Assembly: GCA_014323935.1 (NCBI GenBank)
Contig: JACOND010000011.1
Location: forward strand, 38,534-76,275
Reading direction: 5' to 3'
Length of the DNA: 37,742 nucleotides
Source: Bdellovibrionales bacterium
GTDB lineage: Bacteria > Bdellovibrionota > Bdellovibrionia > Bdellovibrionales > UBA1609
A program made the translations under genes and the position numbers. Positions 1-7,412 of the stretch are shown piece by piece (positions within the stretch are counted from its first letter, which is position 1; each line of letters begins with the position of its first letter). The notes beneath the pieces were generated by a model. The model saw only the letters and a program-made list of their open reading frames with translations, ran no database searches and had not been told where the DNA came from.

Positions 1-1133
1 AGCCTAAAGTTAAGGTTCCTCGTGTAAAGCCTAAAGTTAAGGTTCCTCGTGTAAAGCCTAAAGTTAAGGTTCCTCGTGCAAAGCCCAAAAATAAAGAGAG
101 TTCTTTTATTATTTTATCACAAGATACATTTGTTTTTCCTGGTCATGCCGTCAAAGAGATAAAGGATGGTTGCTTTGTTATAAATAAAAAAGATATTCAA
201 ACCGAGGCTTCTTTTTGTATAGAGTGTATTCAAGATACTCCTGAGAATTCTTTTTTTAACTCTTTGTTGGAAGGTAATTTTCTAAAAAGCCTTCAAAAAT
301 ATCTTTTAAAAGTTTTTACAAGTTCAAAACAAAAGGTTAAAAATCAAATTGGAAATTTGTCTGAAGATCAAATATGTTCTCCAGGAGAAAAATTATCTCA
401 TATTATAAAAAACTTTGAAAAGACCTGCTCTCCCTATAAAAGACCAGGAGGGTTTAAAGACTTTTTTCAAGACTTTTCATGTAAAAGTTGTAAGCAAGGA
501 ATTCCTATAGAACTTATGATGGCTATGATGAGTATTGAAAGTTCTGGAAGATGTAATGCACATAATTCAGAAGGAGAAAATAGTATTGGTTTATTTCAAG
601 TAAATGCTGATTCACACCAATGTACTTCCAGACACAGTGTCAAGACAATTAAAAATATACAATGTCTTAAAGATTTAGGGAACAATTGGAATAAGGCTAC
701 AGAAATTCTAACTTTATGGTATAATATTACTAATGGGAGTGAAATAAAAAAACCATGTAAAGATTGGATAAAGATGAATTCGGATGAAAGAGACTCTTTT
801 AGAAGAGCCGTTGCAGGATATAATGGTGGAGGGGGCTGGGTCACTCATGCTATTCGAACAGGGAGAAATAATGCCAAAGGAGATACTAGTAGTTATGGAA
901 AAAGCTATAGAAAAGATGTAGCTAGCTGGGAAGAAATAAGAGCTTTTTATTTTATACAAAATTTAAGAAAAACGAGAAAGACAAGACTTATAGATAATAA
1001 TATTTCAAATTTAGCACATACAGAAGCTGTTTTAGGGCGTGAAATCAAAGGAAGTCCTATAGGTATGATTGAAGTATGGAGTCAATACAAAATAAATTTT
1101 TTAAAAGAAAATCCTTTTCAATGTAAAAATTAA
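1..1133 (+). CDS. Lytic transglycosylase (SLT domain), 5'-truncated by the window edge
   Basis: The reading frame is open from position 3 to the stop at 1133 with no stop codon, so the gene begins left of the window; the TTG at 264 is internal. The visible N-terminal part is three copies of a basic nine-residue repeat (PKVKVPRVK) and a low-complexity linker. The C-terminal half looks like a soluble lytic transglycosylase domain: SIESSG, with the likely catalytic Glu codon at 537-539, then GLFQVN (from 588) and AGYNGGGGW (around 820-840), matching the E-S, GLMQ and AYN motifs of the family. Such enzymes cleave the MurNAc-GlcNAc bond of peptidoglycan to give 1,6-anhydroMurNAc. Several cysteines fit an exported protein, but the signal sequence would lie outside the window. 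The family call is good; the specific role (growth, secretion or pilus assembly, predation, phage) cannot be told. Confidence 0.8.
   Translation, partial: PKVKVPRVKPKVKVPRVKPKVKVPRAKPKNKESSFIILSQDTFVFPGHAVKEIKDGCFVINKKDIQTEASFCIECIQDTPENSFFNSLLEGNFLKSLQKYLLKVFTSSKQKVKNQIGNLSEDQICSPGEKLSHIIKNFEKTCSPYKRPGGFKDFFQDFSCKSCKQGIPIELMMAMMSIESSGRCNAHNSEGENSIGLFQVNADSHQCTSRHSVKTIKNIQCLKDLGNNWNKATEILTLWYNITNGSEIKKPCKDWIKMNSDERDSFRRAVAGYNGGGGWVTHAIRTGRNNAKGDTSSYGKSYRKDVASWEEIRAFYFIQNLRKTRKTRLIDNNISNLAHTEAVLGREIKGSPIGMIEVWSQYKINFLKENPFQCKN
3..83 (+). repeat. 27-bp in-frame tandem repeat, at least 3 copies
   Basis: Three consecutive 27-nt units (3-29, 30-56, 57-83) are identical except for one T-to-C change near the end of the third, which turns Val into Ala. 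Each encodes PKVKVPRVK. The array touches the left edge, so more copies probably lie outside. Near identity at the DNA level indicates recent expansion or ongoing slippage. Confidence 0.9.
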
Positions 1134-1250
1134 AAAGACATTATAAATGTTAATGGGTTACACTTTCTCAAAAGCCATAGGTTATGAGGTAAAAAAACTT
1201 TATTTTTATAAATAATTTCTAAATTTTTTCCGATATGTAAGTTGGTTAGT

Positions 1251-1864
1251 ATGGGAAAAAAAGCTCTGAAAAGTCGATTCAATTGGCAACGATCAAGTTC
1301 TAAAAAAGCTAAAAGATCAGAAGATGTTTTTTTTAAGGTTTTTGATGAATATTTTAAAGGTAAAAAATTTTCTATAAAATCAAAACCTAAAGAACTTAGT
1401 AAAATTTATGTTAATGTTAAGATTTCTAAAAATCTTTCTAAGAATATCTATAAAGCTATAACAACTCACGGAATATCGCCAGATTACTCAATAGTAAACA
1501 ATAAAACCAAAAAGATATTGTATATAGAACTTAAAACGGATGGGGTTGAAGGTAAAAAAAGAAGTGCAGGGAATGCTCATGAAAGATTCTGTAAATACTT
1601 TACACCTGGACTTTTAGAAATACTTAAGAAAAAATCTAGAATAAAGAAATCTTTACCATTTTGGATTGTTTTTCAGATATAACTAGAGACCCTTGCAGAG
1701 TTAGAGAAATTGTATGTTGGTTTGGAAAATATAATAAACATTTTTCTTATATTATGAGCCACACAAGATGGTTTTTCACTATACTTGGTTCTTCTTACTT
1801 CTACTATCTGTTTAATATCCCTAGACCCTCTTGGTTTTGGTATTTTCCCTTTTTTAAAAATTAA
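1251..1864 (+). pseudogene. MunI-like type II restriction endonuclease, frameshifted
   Basis: The intact frame from ATG 1251 has a PD-(D/E)xK nuclease core: THGISPDYS (Asp78) and YIELK (Glu93, Lys95), followed by SAGNAHERF and YFTPGLLEI. This arrangement, with 15 residues between Asp and Glu, matches my memory of MunI (CAATTG) and resembles the EcoRI GNAxER segment. The frame stops at 1682, just after PFWIVFQ, while another frame carries on at once with ITRDPCRVREI and stays open to 1864. A single one-base indel near 1676-1680 would restore about 204 codons, close to the length I recall for MunI. The stretch after about 1745 is antisense to the methyltransferase relic and shows no clear homology by eye, so the true end is uncertain. 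The gene should encode no full-length enzyme as it stands. Confidence 0.72.
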
Positions 1865-2306
1865 ACATAGCTCACAGTAGGATAATGATTAACCAGGGTT
1901 ATGAATGCCTTTATTCCATACAAAACCAACCGTTTTGTTCAAATCCCCAGGATATACCTAATTCTATAGCTTGATTTAAATGAGGGTTAAGTGGTCCATA
2001 AAAACAATAAACAGTTATCTTTAGATAGGGAATTTACATCTAGGGTTTTTAATATTTTAATAGGAAGTGTTGGATAATTAAAGAAGCTGAACTTATAAAA
2101 ACATCTTTATTCCAATTTTTATTGTGTTTCATTATGTCACTTTTATCAAATTGAAGCTTGCCCTTATAATCCCATGGGGGATCCGCATAAATAATAGAAT
2201 ATTTTTTTTTAGGAAGTTTAGGGAAAGTTTTCTCTAATAAACTAATTTTTGTCTTCTCTTGCACTTTCTTATTATATATTTCGTAGCCACTTCTAAATTT
2301 CTTCAT
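1673..2306 (-). pseudogene. MT-A70-type adenine-N6 DNA methyltransferase (M.MunI-like), multiply frameshifted
   Basis: Starting at ATG 2306 the minus strand reads MKKFRSGYEIY, then YADPPWDYKG, with the DPPW catalytic motif of adenine-N6 methyltransferases. The frame breaks near 2090. Homology resumes in other frames: NYPTLPIK and DNCLLFLWT (about 2085-1995), PHLNQAIELGISWGFE (about 1985-1940), KTVGFVWNKGIHNPG followed by an in-frame TAA (about 1935-1895), then CELCLIFKKG, PKPRGSRDI and the SEKP motif, ending at a stop at 1673-1675. At least three frame changes and one nonsense codon are needed to read it through, so it is dead. The reconstructed length, about 210 codons, fits a small MT-A70 enzyme. 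It faces the nuclease relic, as expected of the protective partner. The longest intact piece (2049-2342) might still be translated but lacks most of the fold. Confidence 0.78.
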
Positions 2307-2342
2307 TTTTACATAATTGCATAACTTTATGAATCCATTCAA

Positions 2343-2928
2343 CCTATGACAACTCTTATAATTTGTATAAAGGTTTAGTTTTTTTAAAAATTTGCAAGTT
2401 TTTTAGTGCTTGAAAACTTTTTACGACTAAGAGATTCATGTTTTGTCTCATCACTTGACATAAGAGCTTTCTATTTGTAATTGCATGAGTTGTTTCAATC
2501 ATGTGCAATGATATTTTTTCACAAGTATAAATGTGTTTTTATCTCTGAAATGTATGTCAGCTATGAGTAAAGTTTTTTTCAGTAAATGTCTTAATGTTTT
2601 CAAGACACTTATATTTTTGATGGGATTTTTTTAAGATTTATATTTTCAGATTGTTGTGATTGCATTAGAATTGTAATATTTACATTGTTTCATTTTGTTT
2701 CTAAAAATTTCATTGTAACAAAATGCCATAGGGTATAAAATTGTCAAAAAGAATTGTACAAGTGTGAAATCAATGGAGATTGTACAAAGTTTAAAAATAT
2801 GAAAAAGGGGACTTTTAAGGATAGATATTCAATTTTAATGTTAAATCTAGAAAAAAGTCTTGAATAATAAATTGTTTTTACTTTAGCTTTATGCTATGGG
2901 TTTATCTTGAAAAAAAGGTGATATAAAA
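2343..2928. other. Gene-free stretch
   Basis: About 590 bases of A/T-rich DNA between the methyltransferase relic and the pentapeptide lipoprotein gene. I see no homologous frame, tRNA or convincing terminator. The only local structure is a pair of TTGTACA words (2753-2759 and about 2780-2786) of unknown meaning. The promoter of the downstream gene probably lies in the last 100 bases, but no site stands out. Confidence 0.5.
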
Positions 2929-3906
2929 ATGAAAATACTTTTAAAAATAATGATTCTAAACTTAATTTTTGTGTTTTCTTGTAAAAATGAAGAGGAAGTC
3001 GAAAAATCTTATCCTGTTCAAGAAGAAAACTCTCAAAAAATTGACACGGCAGAGTGGGAAACTGATACATTCCCATGTAATATCACAAATTACATGGATT
3101 ATGTGAAAGATTCTAGTAAAGTAGAAGAACTCCTTCAAGAGATAGATTGTAAGGGCAAAGATTGTTTAGGAAAGGGGTGTCAACTTCAAGGAGCTGATTT
3201 TTCAAATCAAGATTTGAGTGATTTTATTTTTCGATATGCGAATTTAACAGGAGCTAATTTTAAAGGGTCTAAGATAGAAAATGCTGATTTTAGGAATGCT
3301 GATTTAACAAAGGCTAATTTAGAGACAAATCTTGAAAAAAGTAAATTTAAAGGTGCCTTGTTAACAGGAGCTAGTTATGATTCTTTATTGAGGAAATTAT
3401 ACATAACTACAAATTCTCGCAGGGGAGTAAAAACTTTTAAAGATTTTGATATGATAGACATCCATCAGAGACGTATTGCTGAAATGAGAAAAGAAAGAGG
3501 AGAAGACTGTGATTCCACAAACTATCAAAAATATGTTCCTAACTTAAAAGTTTGCAATTTGACAAAAGTTGATTTTTCTGACCAAGATTTAAGCAAATAT
3601 ATTTTTGACTATTCTGTATTGATAGGTGTTAAATTTGATGGAGCAAATTTAACAGAAGCTAGTTTTAAAGGTTCTAATATACATGGAGCTTCTTTTTTAG
3701 ATTCTGATTTAACAAATGCCAATTTAGAGACAAATCTTGATGTAGGTGATTTTGGGCGTTTTTCTTTTTTATGGAACAGCCATGCCATAGTCAGCGGAGC
3801 TGTTTATGATTCTTTTATGAGAGTTATTTCTAAAGGATTTATTAGTACAAGGGGTATTACAGATCCAAAAGAAAAAGGAATGAAAGATATGCGTTCTATC
3901 GAATAA
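2929..3906 (+). CDS. Pentapeptide-repeat lipoprotein
   Basis: The 325-residue protein starts with a lysine, a hydrophobic stretch and VFSC (Cys18), a plausible lipobox, so it is probably lipid-anchored in the envelope. Two blocks of A(D/N)Lxx-type pentapeptides follow (roughly residues 85-150 and 200-275; for example GANFKGSKIENADFRNADL), which would fold as right-handed quadrilateral beta-helices. The two halves share both protein and DNA: the run encoding DLTKANLETNL recurs nearly unchanged about 405 bases later, so the gene arose by internal duplication. AGGTGA stands 8 bases before the ATG and supports the start. It is flanked by gene-free DNA and seems monocistronic. Pentapeptide proteins include gyrase mimics, but an exported one is more likely structural or binding; the function is unknown. 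Confidence 0.75.
   Translation: MKILLKIMILNLIFVFSCKNEEEVEKSYPVQEENSQKIDTAEWETDTFPCNITNYMDYVKDSSKVEELLQEIDCKGKDCLGKGCQLQGADFSNQDLSDFIFRYANLTGANFKGSKIENADFRNADLTKANLETNLEKSKFKGALLTGASYDSLLRKLYITTNSRRGVKTFKDFDMIDIHQRRIAEMRKERGEDCDSTNYQKYVPNLKVCNLTKVDFSDQDLSKYIFDYSVLIGVKFDGANLTEASFKGSNIHGASFLDSDLTNANLETNLDVGDFGRFSFLWNSHAIVSGAVYDSFMRVISKGFISTRGITDPKEKGMKDMRSIE
3299..3741 (+). repeat. Internal direct duplication within the pentapeptide gene
   Basis: The segment encoding DLTKANLETNL at about 3299-3335 recurs at about 3704-3741 as DLTNANLETNL with only a few base changes. The preceding GANFKGSKI and EASFKGSNI stretches also correspond. This marks an ancestral duplication of a half-gene unit of about 400 bases. 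Confidence 0.65.
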
Positions 3907-4080
3907 AAAAGATATATGTTAATGTTGTCAAAATCTTATTATAAAAAAATCAATTCTAAAATAGAGAAGTACATATCTTATCATTTTTAGCTTAAATCGA
4001 TGAGTTTTTGTAGATTTTTAATAAAGTAAAGAGCTTTGTTACAATAAATTGAAATTGAATTTTTTATAAAATTTTTAGTT

Positions 4081-4118
4081 TTCACTTGAAGTTTAACTAT
4101 TAAAATAGTTTAAGTGAA
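4081..4118 (+). promoter_or_regulatory. Inverted repeat in the guaB leader, next to the start codon
   Basis: TTCACTT (4081-4087) can pair with AAGTGAA (4112-4118), and AACTAT (4095-4100) with ATAGTT (4105-4110), giving a bulged hairpin. Its 3' arm contains or abuts the weak GAAGAG ribosome-binding sequence just before ATG 4122. It could be an operator or a translational control hairpin. With no run of T after it, it is not a classic terminator. Function is inferred only from position. Confidence 0.4.
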
Positions 4119-4121
4119 GAG

Positions 4122-5579
4122 ATGGAAAAATTAAAAGCTTTTACTTTTGATGATATCTCTTTAGTTCCTGCTTATTCAGAGGTTAGTCCTTTGGAAACAA
4201 AGACCTGTGTTAAATTATGTGAGAATCTGATTTTAAAAATGCCTATCATTGCAGCTGCTATGGATACAGTTACAGAAAGCAAAATGGCACAAGTTATGGC
4301 ACAAAGAGGAGGTTTTGGAGTTATACATAAGAACATGAGTATTTCATCTCAAGCTAAACAGGTAGAAAAGGTTAAAAAATATGAAAGTGGTATGATTTTA
4401 GATCCTATCAGTTTGTCTCCTGGAGACCTTTTAGAAAAAGCTCATCAAATTATGAAAATGTACTCTATTAGCGGAGTCCCTGTTACTTTGGGTAAAAAAC
4501 TAGTTGGAATTGTTACAAATAGGGATTTACGTTTTGAAAAAGATTTAAAGCAACCTTTAAGTCAGTTTATGACAAAACAAGATCAATTAATTACAGCAAA
4601 AAAAAATATTAAAATCGATGAGGCTAAAAAGATTTTACACAGTCATCGGATTGAAAAATTACCTGTTGTAGATGATGATTTTAATTTAATAGGTTTAATT
4701 ACTATTAAGGATATTGAAAAAGCAACGGCTTTTCCAAAAGCTAATAAAGATTGTCATGGTCGGCTTTTTGTAGCTGCGGCTGTAGGAACCTCCTTGGAAA
4801 CTTACGAGAGAGTTTCCGCTCTTGTAGAAAAGGGAGTTGATTTAATCTGTGTAGATACAGCTCATGGACATTCTAAAAAAGTTATAGAAGTCGTTTCTTA
4901 TATTAAAAAAAACTATCAAGATTGCTTAGTTATGGCAGGAAATGTAGCAACATCAGAGGGGACAGAGGCTTTAATCTCTGCAGGGGCTGATATTGTAAAA
5001 GTAGGGATTGGTCCAGGAAGCATTTGTACCACACGTATTATTTCTGGTGTAGGTGTTCCTCAAATTAGTGCTATAATGGATTGTGCTAAAGTGGGAAAAA
5101 AGAAAGGTGTATCTATAATAGCAGATGGGGGAATCAAATATTCAGGAGATATCGTAAAAGCTTTAGCTTTAGGAGCTCAAGCTGTTATGCTGGGAAATCT
5201 TTTAGCTGGTTCGGATGAAAGCCCTGGGGAAATTGTGCTTTATAGAGGGAGAACTTATAAAGTTTATCGAGGTATGGGAAGTCTATCTGCAATGAGAAAA
5301 GGTTCAAAAGACCGTTATAGACAAGAAGATAATTTGGATTTTTCAAAGCTTGTTCCTGAAGGGATAGAAGGACGAGTCCCTTATAAGGGATCTGTATCGG
5401 CTCTATTAGATCAATTAGTAGGAGGAATTCAATCAGGTTTAGGTTATACAGGTTCTAAAACAATTTCAGATTTACAAAAAAATGTTCGTTTTGTAAGACT
5501 TTCTCCACAAAGTTTAAAAGAATCTCACGTTCATGATGTGACTATAACCAAAGAAGCTCCTAATTATCGTTTGGAATGA
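4122..5579 (+). CDS. guaB: Inosine-5'-monophosphate dehydrogenase
   Basis: GuaB oxidises IMP to XMP with NAD+, the committed step to GMP in the cytoplasm. The 485-residue protein has the usual order: an N-terminal barrel segment ([30 protein letters not shown]), two CBS domains at about residues 90-205 ([36 protein letters not shown]), then the rest of the TIM barrel with the catalytic loop GPGSICTTR (Cys302), the phosphate-binding [11 protein letters not shown] and the mobile flap GMGSLSAM. All key residues are present and the length is normal. The start follows the expected N-terminus, although the ribosome-binding site is weak and lies in a potential hairpin. guaA is not beside it; the neighbours are unrelated, so it is probably transcribed alone. 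Confidence 0.97.
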   Translation: MEKLKAFTFDDISLVPAYSEVSPLETKTCVKLCENLILKMPIIAAAMDTVTESKMAQVMAQRGGFGVIHKNMSISSQAKQVEKVKKYESGMILDPISLSPGDLLEKAHQIMKMYSISGVPVTLGKKLVGIVTNRDLRFEKDLKQPLSQFMTKQDQLITAKKNIKIDEAKKILHSHRIEKLPVVDDDFNLIGLITIKDIEKATAFPKANKDCHGRLFVAAAVGTSLETYERVSALVEKGVDLICVDTAHGHSKKVIEVVSYIKKNYQDCLVMAGNVATSEGTEALISAGADIVKVGIGPGSICTTRIISGVGVPQISAIMDCAKVGKKKGVSIIADGGIKYSGDIVKALALGAQAVMLGNLLAGSDESPGEIVLYRGRTYKVYRGMGSLSAMRKGSKDRYRQEDNLDFSKLVPEGIEGRVPYKGSVSALLDQLVGGIQSGLGYTGSKTISDLQKNVRFVRLSPQSLKESHVHDVTITKEAPNYRLE

Positions 5580-6012
5580 GTCTCCTTTCTTATGTTATTC
5601 TTACTTTAAATGGTAAATTTGAATGTGGTGGAGCTAGTAAAATTACCTTTTTGATGCTACCACTAAATTATAATGGCAAATTTGTTTTTGTTAGATAGGT
5701 GTTTTTTCCTTTATCAAGAAAAAAGGTGAATGGGAACAGACTGACTAAAATTTAAAAAAAGTTTTCTTCTTATTAAAGTTTTTATACCCTGATTTTAAAA
5801 TTTCAGAAAACTAAAAAAACAAAGGAGATTTATGGAGCTATTAGCTTCATTTATAAATTACTCATTTCTTACAAGAGTTGGATTTTTTTAAAAAAACTGT
5901 AGGCTAAGCAGTTAATTTTTTTCTTACAATCTTTCAGCACTGCTTCCCATAGCTACGTGTTACTTTATTTAATATTCTATATTTTTTAAGAAATGGTTTT
6001 TTTAAATTACAT
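5580..6012. other. Gene-poor stretch downstream of guaB
   Basis: Here AATGG(T/C)AAATTTG occurs twice (5609-5621 and 5672-5684). Between the copies an imperfect GTGGT/ACCAC hairpin (about 5625-5662) could form part of a guaB 3' end. No long poly-T terminator is obvious. One tiny frame with a strong Shine-Dalgarno sequence lies at 5832-5891; apart from that nothing coding is visible. Confidence 0.4.
5832..5891 (+). CDS. Possible 19-residue small ORF with strong Shine-Dalgarno
   Basis: ATG 5832 is preceded at a good distance by AAAGGAGA, one of the best ribosome-binding sequences in the window. It opens a short frame (MELLASFINYSFLTRVGFF) that ends at a TAA at 5889. It is hydrophobic and could be a small membrane peptide or a leader. 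Conservation cannot be judged and no homolog is recognised, so the call rests on the ribosome-binding site alone. Confidence 0.25.
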   Translation: MELLASFINYSFLTRVGFF

Positions 6013-6426
6013 TTAGTAATATTTATTTTTTATTTGTAAATTATGGTAGGCACAATGAATTGATATACTTTTTATTGGAAAAGGAATACCAAATCCAATA
6101 CCCATGCTACATGTCTTCAGTGGTTTCACCTCTGAAGCTATTTCCCCATCATTATTTTTTATGTTTGTATCTATTTCTTGTTGTGAAAGTAATAAATTTA
6201 AAACGTCTTCATCACATTCCTTCATATAAGCATAATGTAAAGCAGTATTTCCATGATGATCTATCTCATTTACATTTGCCTTATTATTTAATAAATCACT
6301 TATACTTTCATAATCACAGTAAAAAGTAGCTTTGTGCAACTCTTCTGCATTCACGTGAAAGTTTACTAAAAATAGTAATAAAGCCCCGATTTTAAATAAA
6401 GTTTTGTTTAATGAATTCAAATTCAT
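6013..6426 (-). CDS. Small exported ankyrin-repeat protein
   Basis: I place the start at ATG 6426: GGAGAGG stands 7-8 bases upstream and the protein then begins with a classic signal peptide (hydrophobic ALLLFLVNF, cleavage after VNA). A longer frame to 6501 has no such support. The 137-residue product carries about two ankyrin repeats (LHKATFYCDYESISDLL, then DHHGNTALHYAYMKECDEDVLNLLL, then a partial NNDGEIASEV). Exported ankyrin proteins usually bind other proteins in the periplasm or outside the cell. The C-terminal 40 residues are not recognised. It stands alone between gene-poor stretches on a strand opposite to guaB and ppdK. Confidence 0.7.
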   Translation of the reverse strand: MNLNSLNKTLFKIGALLLFLVNFHVNAEELHKATFYCDYESISDLLNNKANVNEIDHHGNTALHYAYMKECDEDVLNLLLSQQEIDTNIKNNDGEIASEVKPLKTCSMGIGFGIPFPIKSISIHCAYHNLQIKNKYY

Positions 6427-6704
6427 TTTTTTACCTCTCCACTTTAAGCTTATAAAACTTAAAAAAGTTTGTTTGTCAAATAAAAATGTAAAAAATTTCA
6501 TAATACTAGATTTTATAAAAGAGGGGTAGCTACTACCAGCTTTATATTATAAAATACTATAAACTTCAAAGAAGATATATTGCTAGGGGTAACTTACCTT
6601 AATCTTGTCTCTAATAGGATATCGTTTAAAAAAGCTAGGGGTGCTAAAAATATGCTAATCTTTACTTATTACAATAATCGATGAGCTTTTTATCAAGTTA
6701 GCAA

Positions 6705-6975
6705 ATGTTTGAATATCAAAGGTTTTACTCAGAGTATATTAAAGAAAGTAAGCAAAAAGTCAGGATTTTAGAAAAAGCTTACAAGACTAGGATGTGTTTA
6801 TAAAAGAAGCTCATTAATAATTCTATAATAAAATAGGGTTTAATAAAAGATTTTATAGCGGCTTATCTTGTTATCTGGGATAAAGGTGTGTATCAATGAA
6901 TTAAAAGAAATAAGAAAGAGATTTATTTGATAAAGAATAAAATTACCTCTAATATTTTCAGAATTTGAAAAAGCT
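6705..6975 (+). pseudogene. Possible relic reading frame of unknown origin
   Basis: One frame runs from ATG 6705 for about 90 codons interrupted by only three stops, unusual in DNA this rich in TAA and TGA. The first segment is charged and helical (YIKESKQKVRILEKAY). No Shine-Dalgarno sequence or recognisable motif is present. It may equally be chance. Confidence 0.18.
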
Positions 6976-7018
6976 TAATTTGTTAATATTTAGACAATCT
7001 TTAATTAAAGGGTGTACT

Positions 7019-7102
7019 ATGAAAAATTTCTTTCAAAAACAACTAAAAATCCTTAAAAATCTTAGAAAAAGTTTTTTTTTTAATAATACTTTATTTTTAT
7101 GA
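7019..7102 (+). CDS. Possible 27-residue basic peptide
   Basis: ATG 7019 opens a short lysine- and phenylalanine-rich frame (MKNFFQKQLKILKNLRKS...) ending at TGA 7100. AAAGGG six bases upstream could act as a ribosome-binding site. No homolog is recognised and composition bias alone could produce it. Confidence 0.18.
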   Translation: MKNFFQKQLKILKNLRKSFFFNNTLFL

Positions 7103-7412
7103 AATTATTTCTTTTAATTTAAAATGTATAAGAAAAAAAATTAAACCTTAAATTTTTGTAAGCTTAAAAGACAAATTCCTTCAAAATTTTTCCTTAAATC
7201 TTAAAAAGCATGAATCTATGGAATAAAGCTTAAAATAATTTTTCTAAAAAGAATAATGATGCAAAGTATTATAAATTTATTTTTATTCCTATTAAAAGTA
7301 TTTTATAAAATTTAGGGTTAAAAACCTTTAGAGAAAAAATTGATTTTTTTATAAATATAAACAGGTTAAAGTTAAGAGATTATAAATTTAAATTATATAT
7401 TAGGTAGTAAGT

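Larger units (their letters stand above)
6427..7412. other. Nearly 1 kb gene-poor stretch upstream of ppdK
   Basis: Very A/T-rich. One plus-strand frame starting at ATG 6705 reads 32 codons, stops, and then stays nearly open with only two further stops (at about 6834 and 6897) until about 6975, which could be a decayed gene; I recognise no family. A second short frame (7019-7102, 27 basic residues) has AAAGGG upstream. The word GCTAGGGGT occurs twice (about 6581 and 6633). Signals for the ankyrin gene and ppdK must lie at the ends, but no site is clear. Confidence 0.4.

Noticed and set aside
596..959. Two minus-strand frames inside the transglycosylase gene
   Set aside because: The plus strand carries conserved SLT motifs throughout; the reverse frames show none.
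1930..1955. GTTCAAATCC resembling the T-arm of a tRNA
   Set aside because: No acceptor or anticodon stem fits round it; on the other strand it is the WGFE coding segment of the methyltransferase relic.
3907..3990. Terminator from AAGATATATGT and ACATATCTT after the pentapeptide gene
   Set aside because: The arms are separated by over 50 bases and one has an additional AT, so the hairpin is implausible as an intrinsic terminator.
6060..6329. Plus-strand frame opposite the ankyrin gene
   Set aside because: Antisense shadow; the minus strand has the signal peptide, ribosome-binding site and ankyrin motifs.
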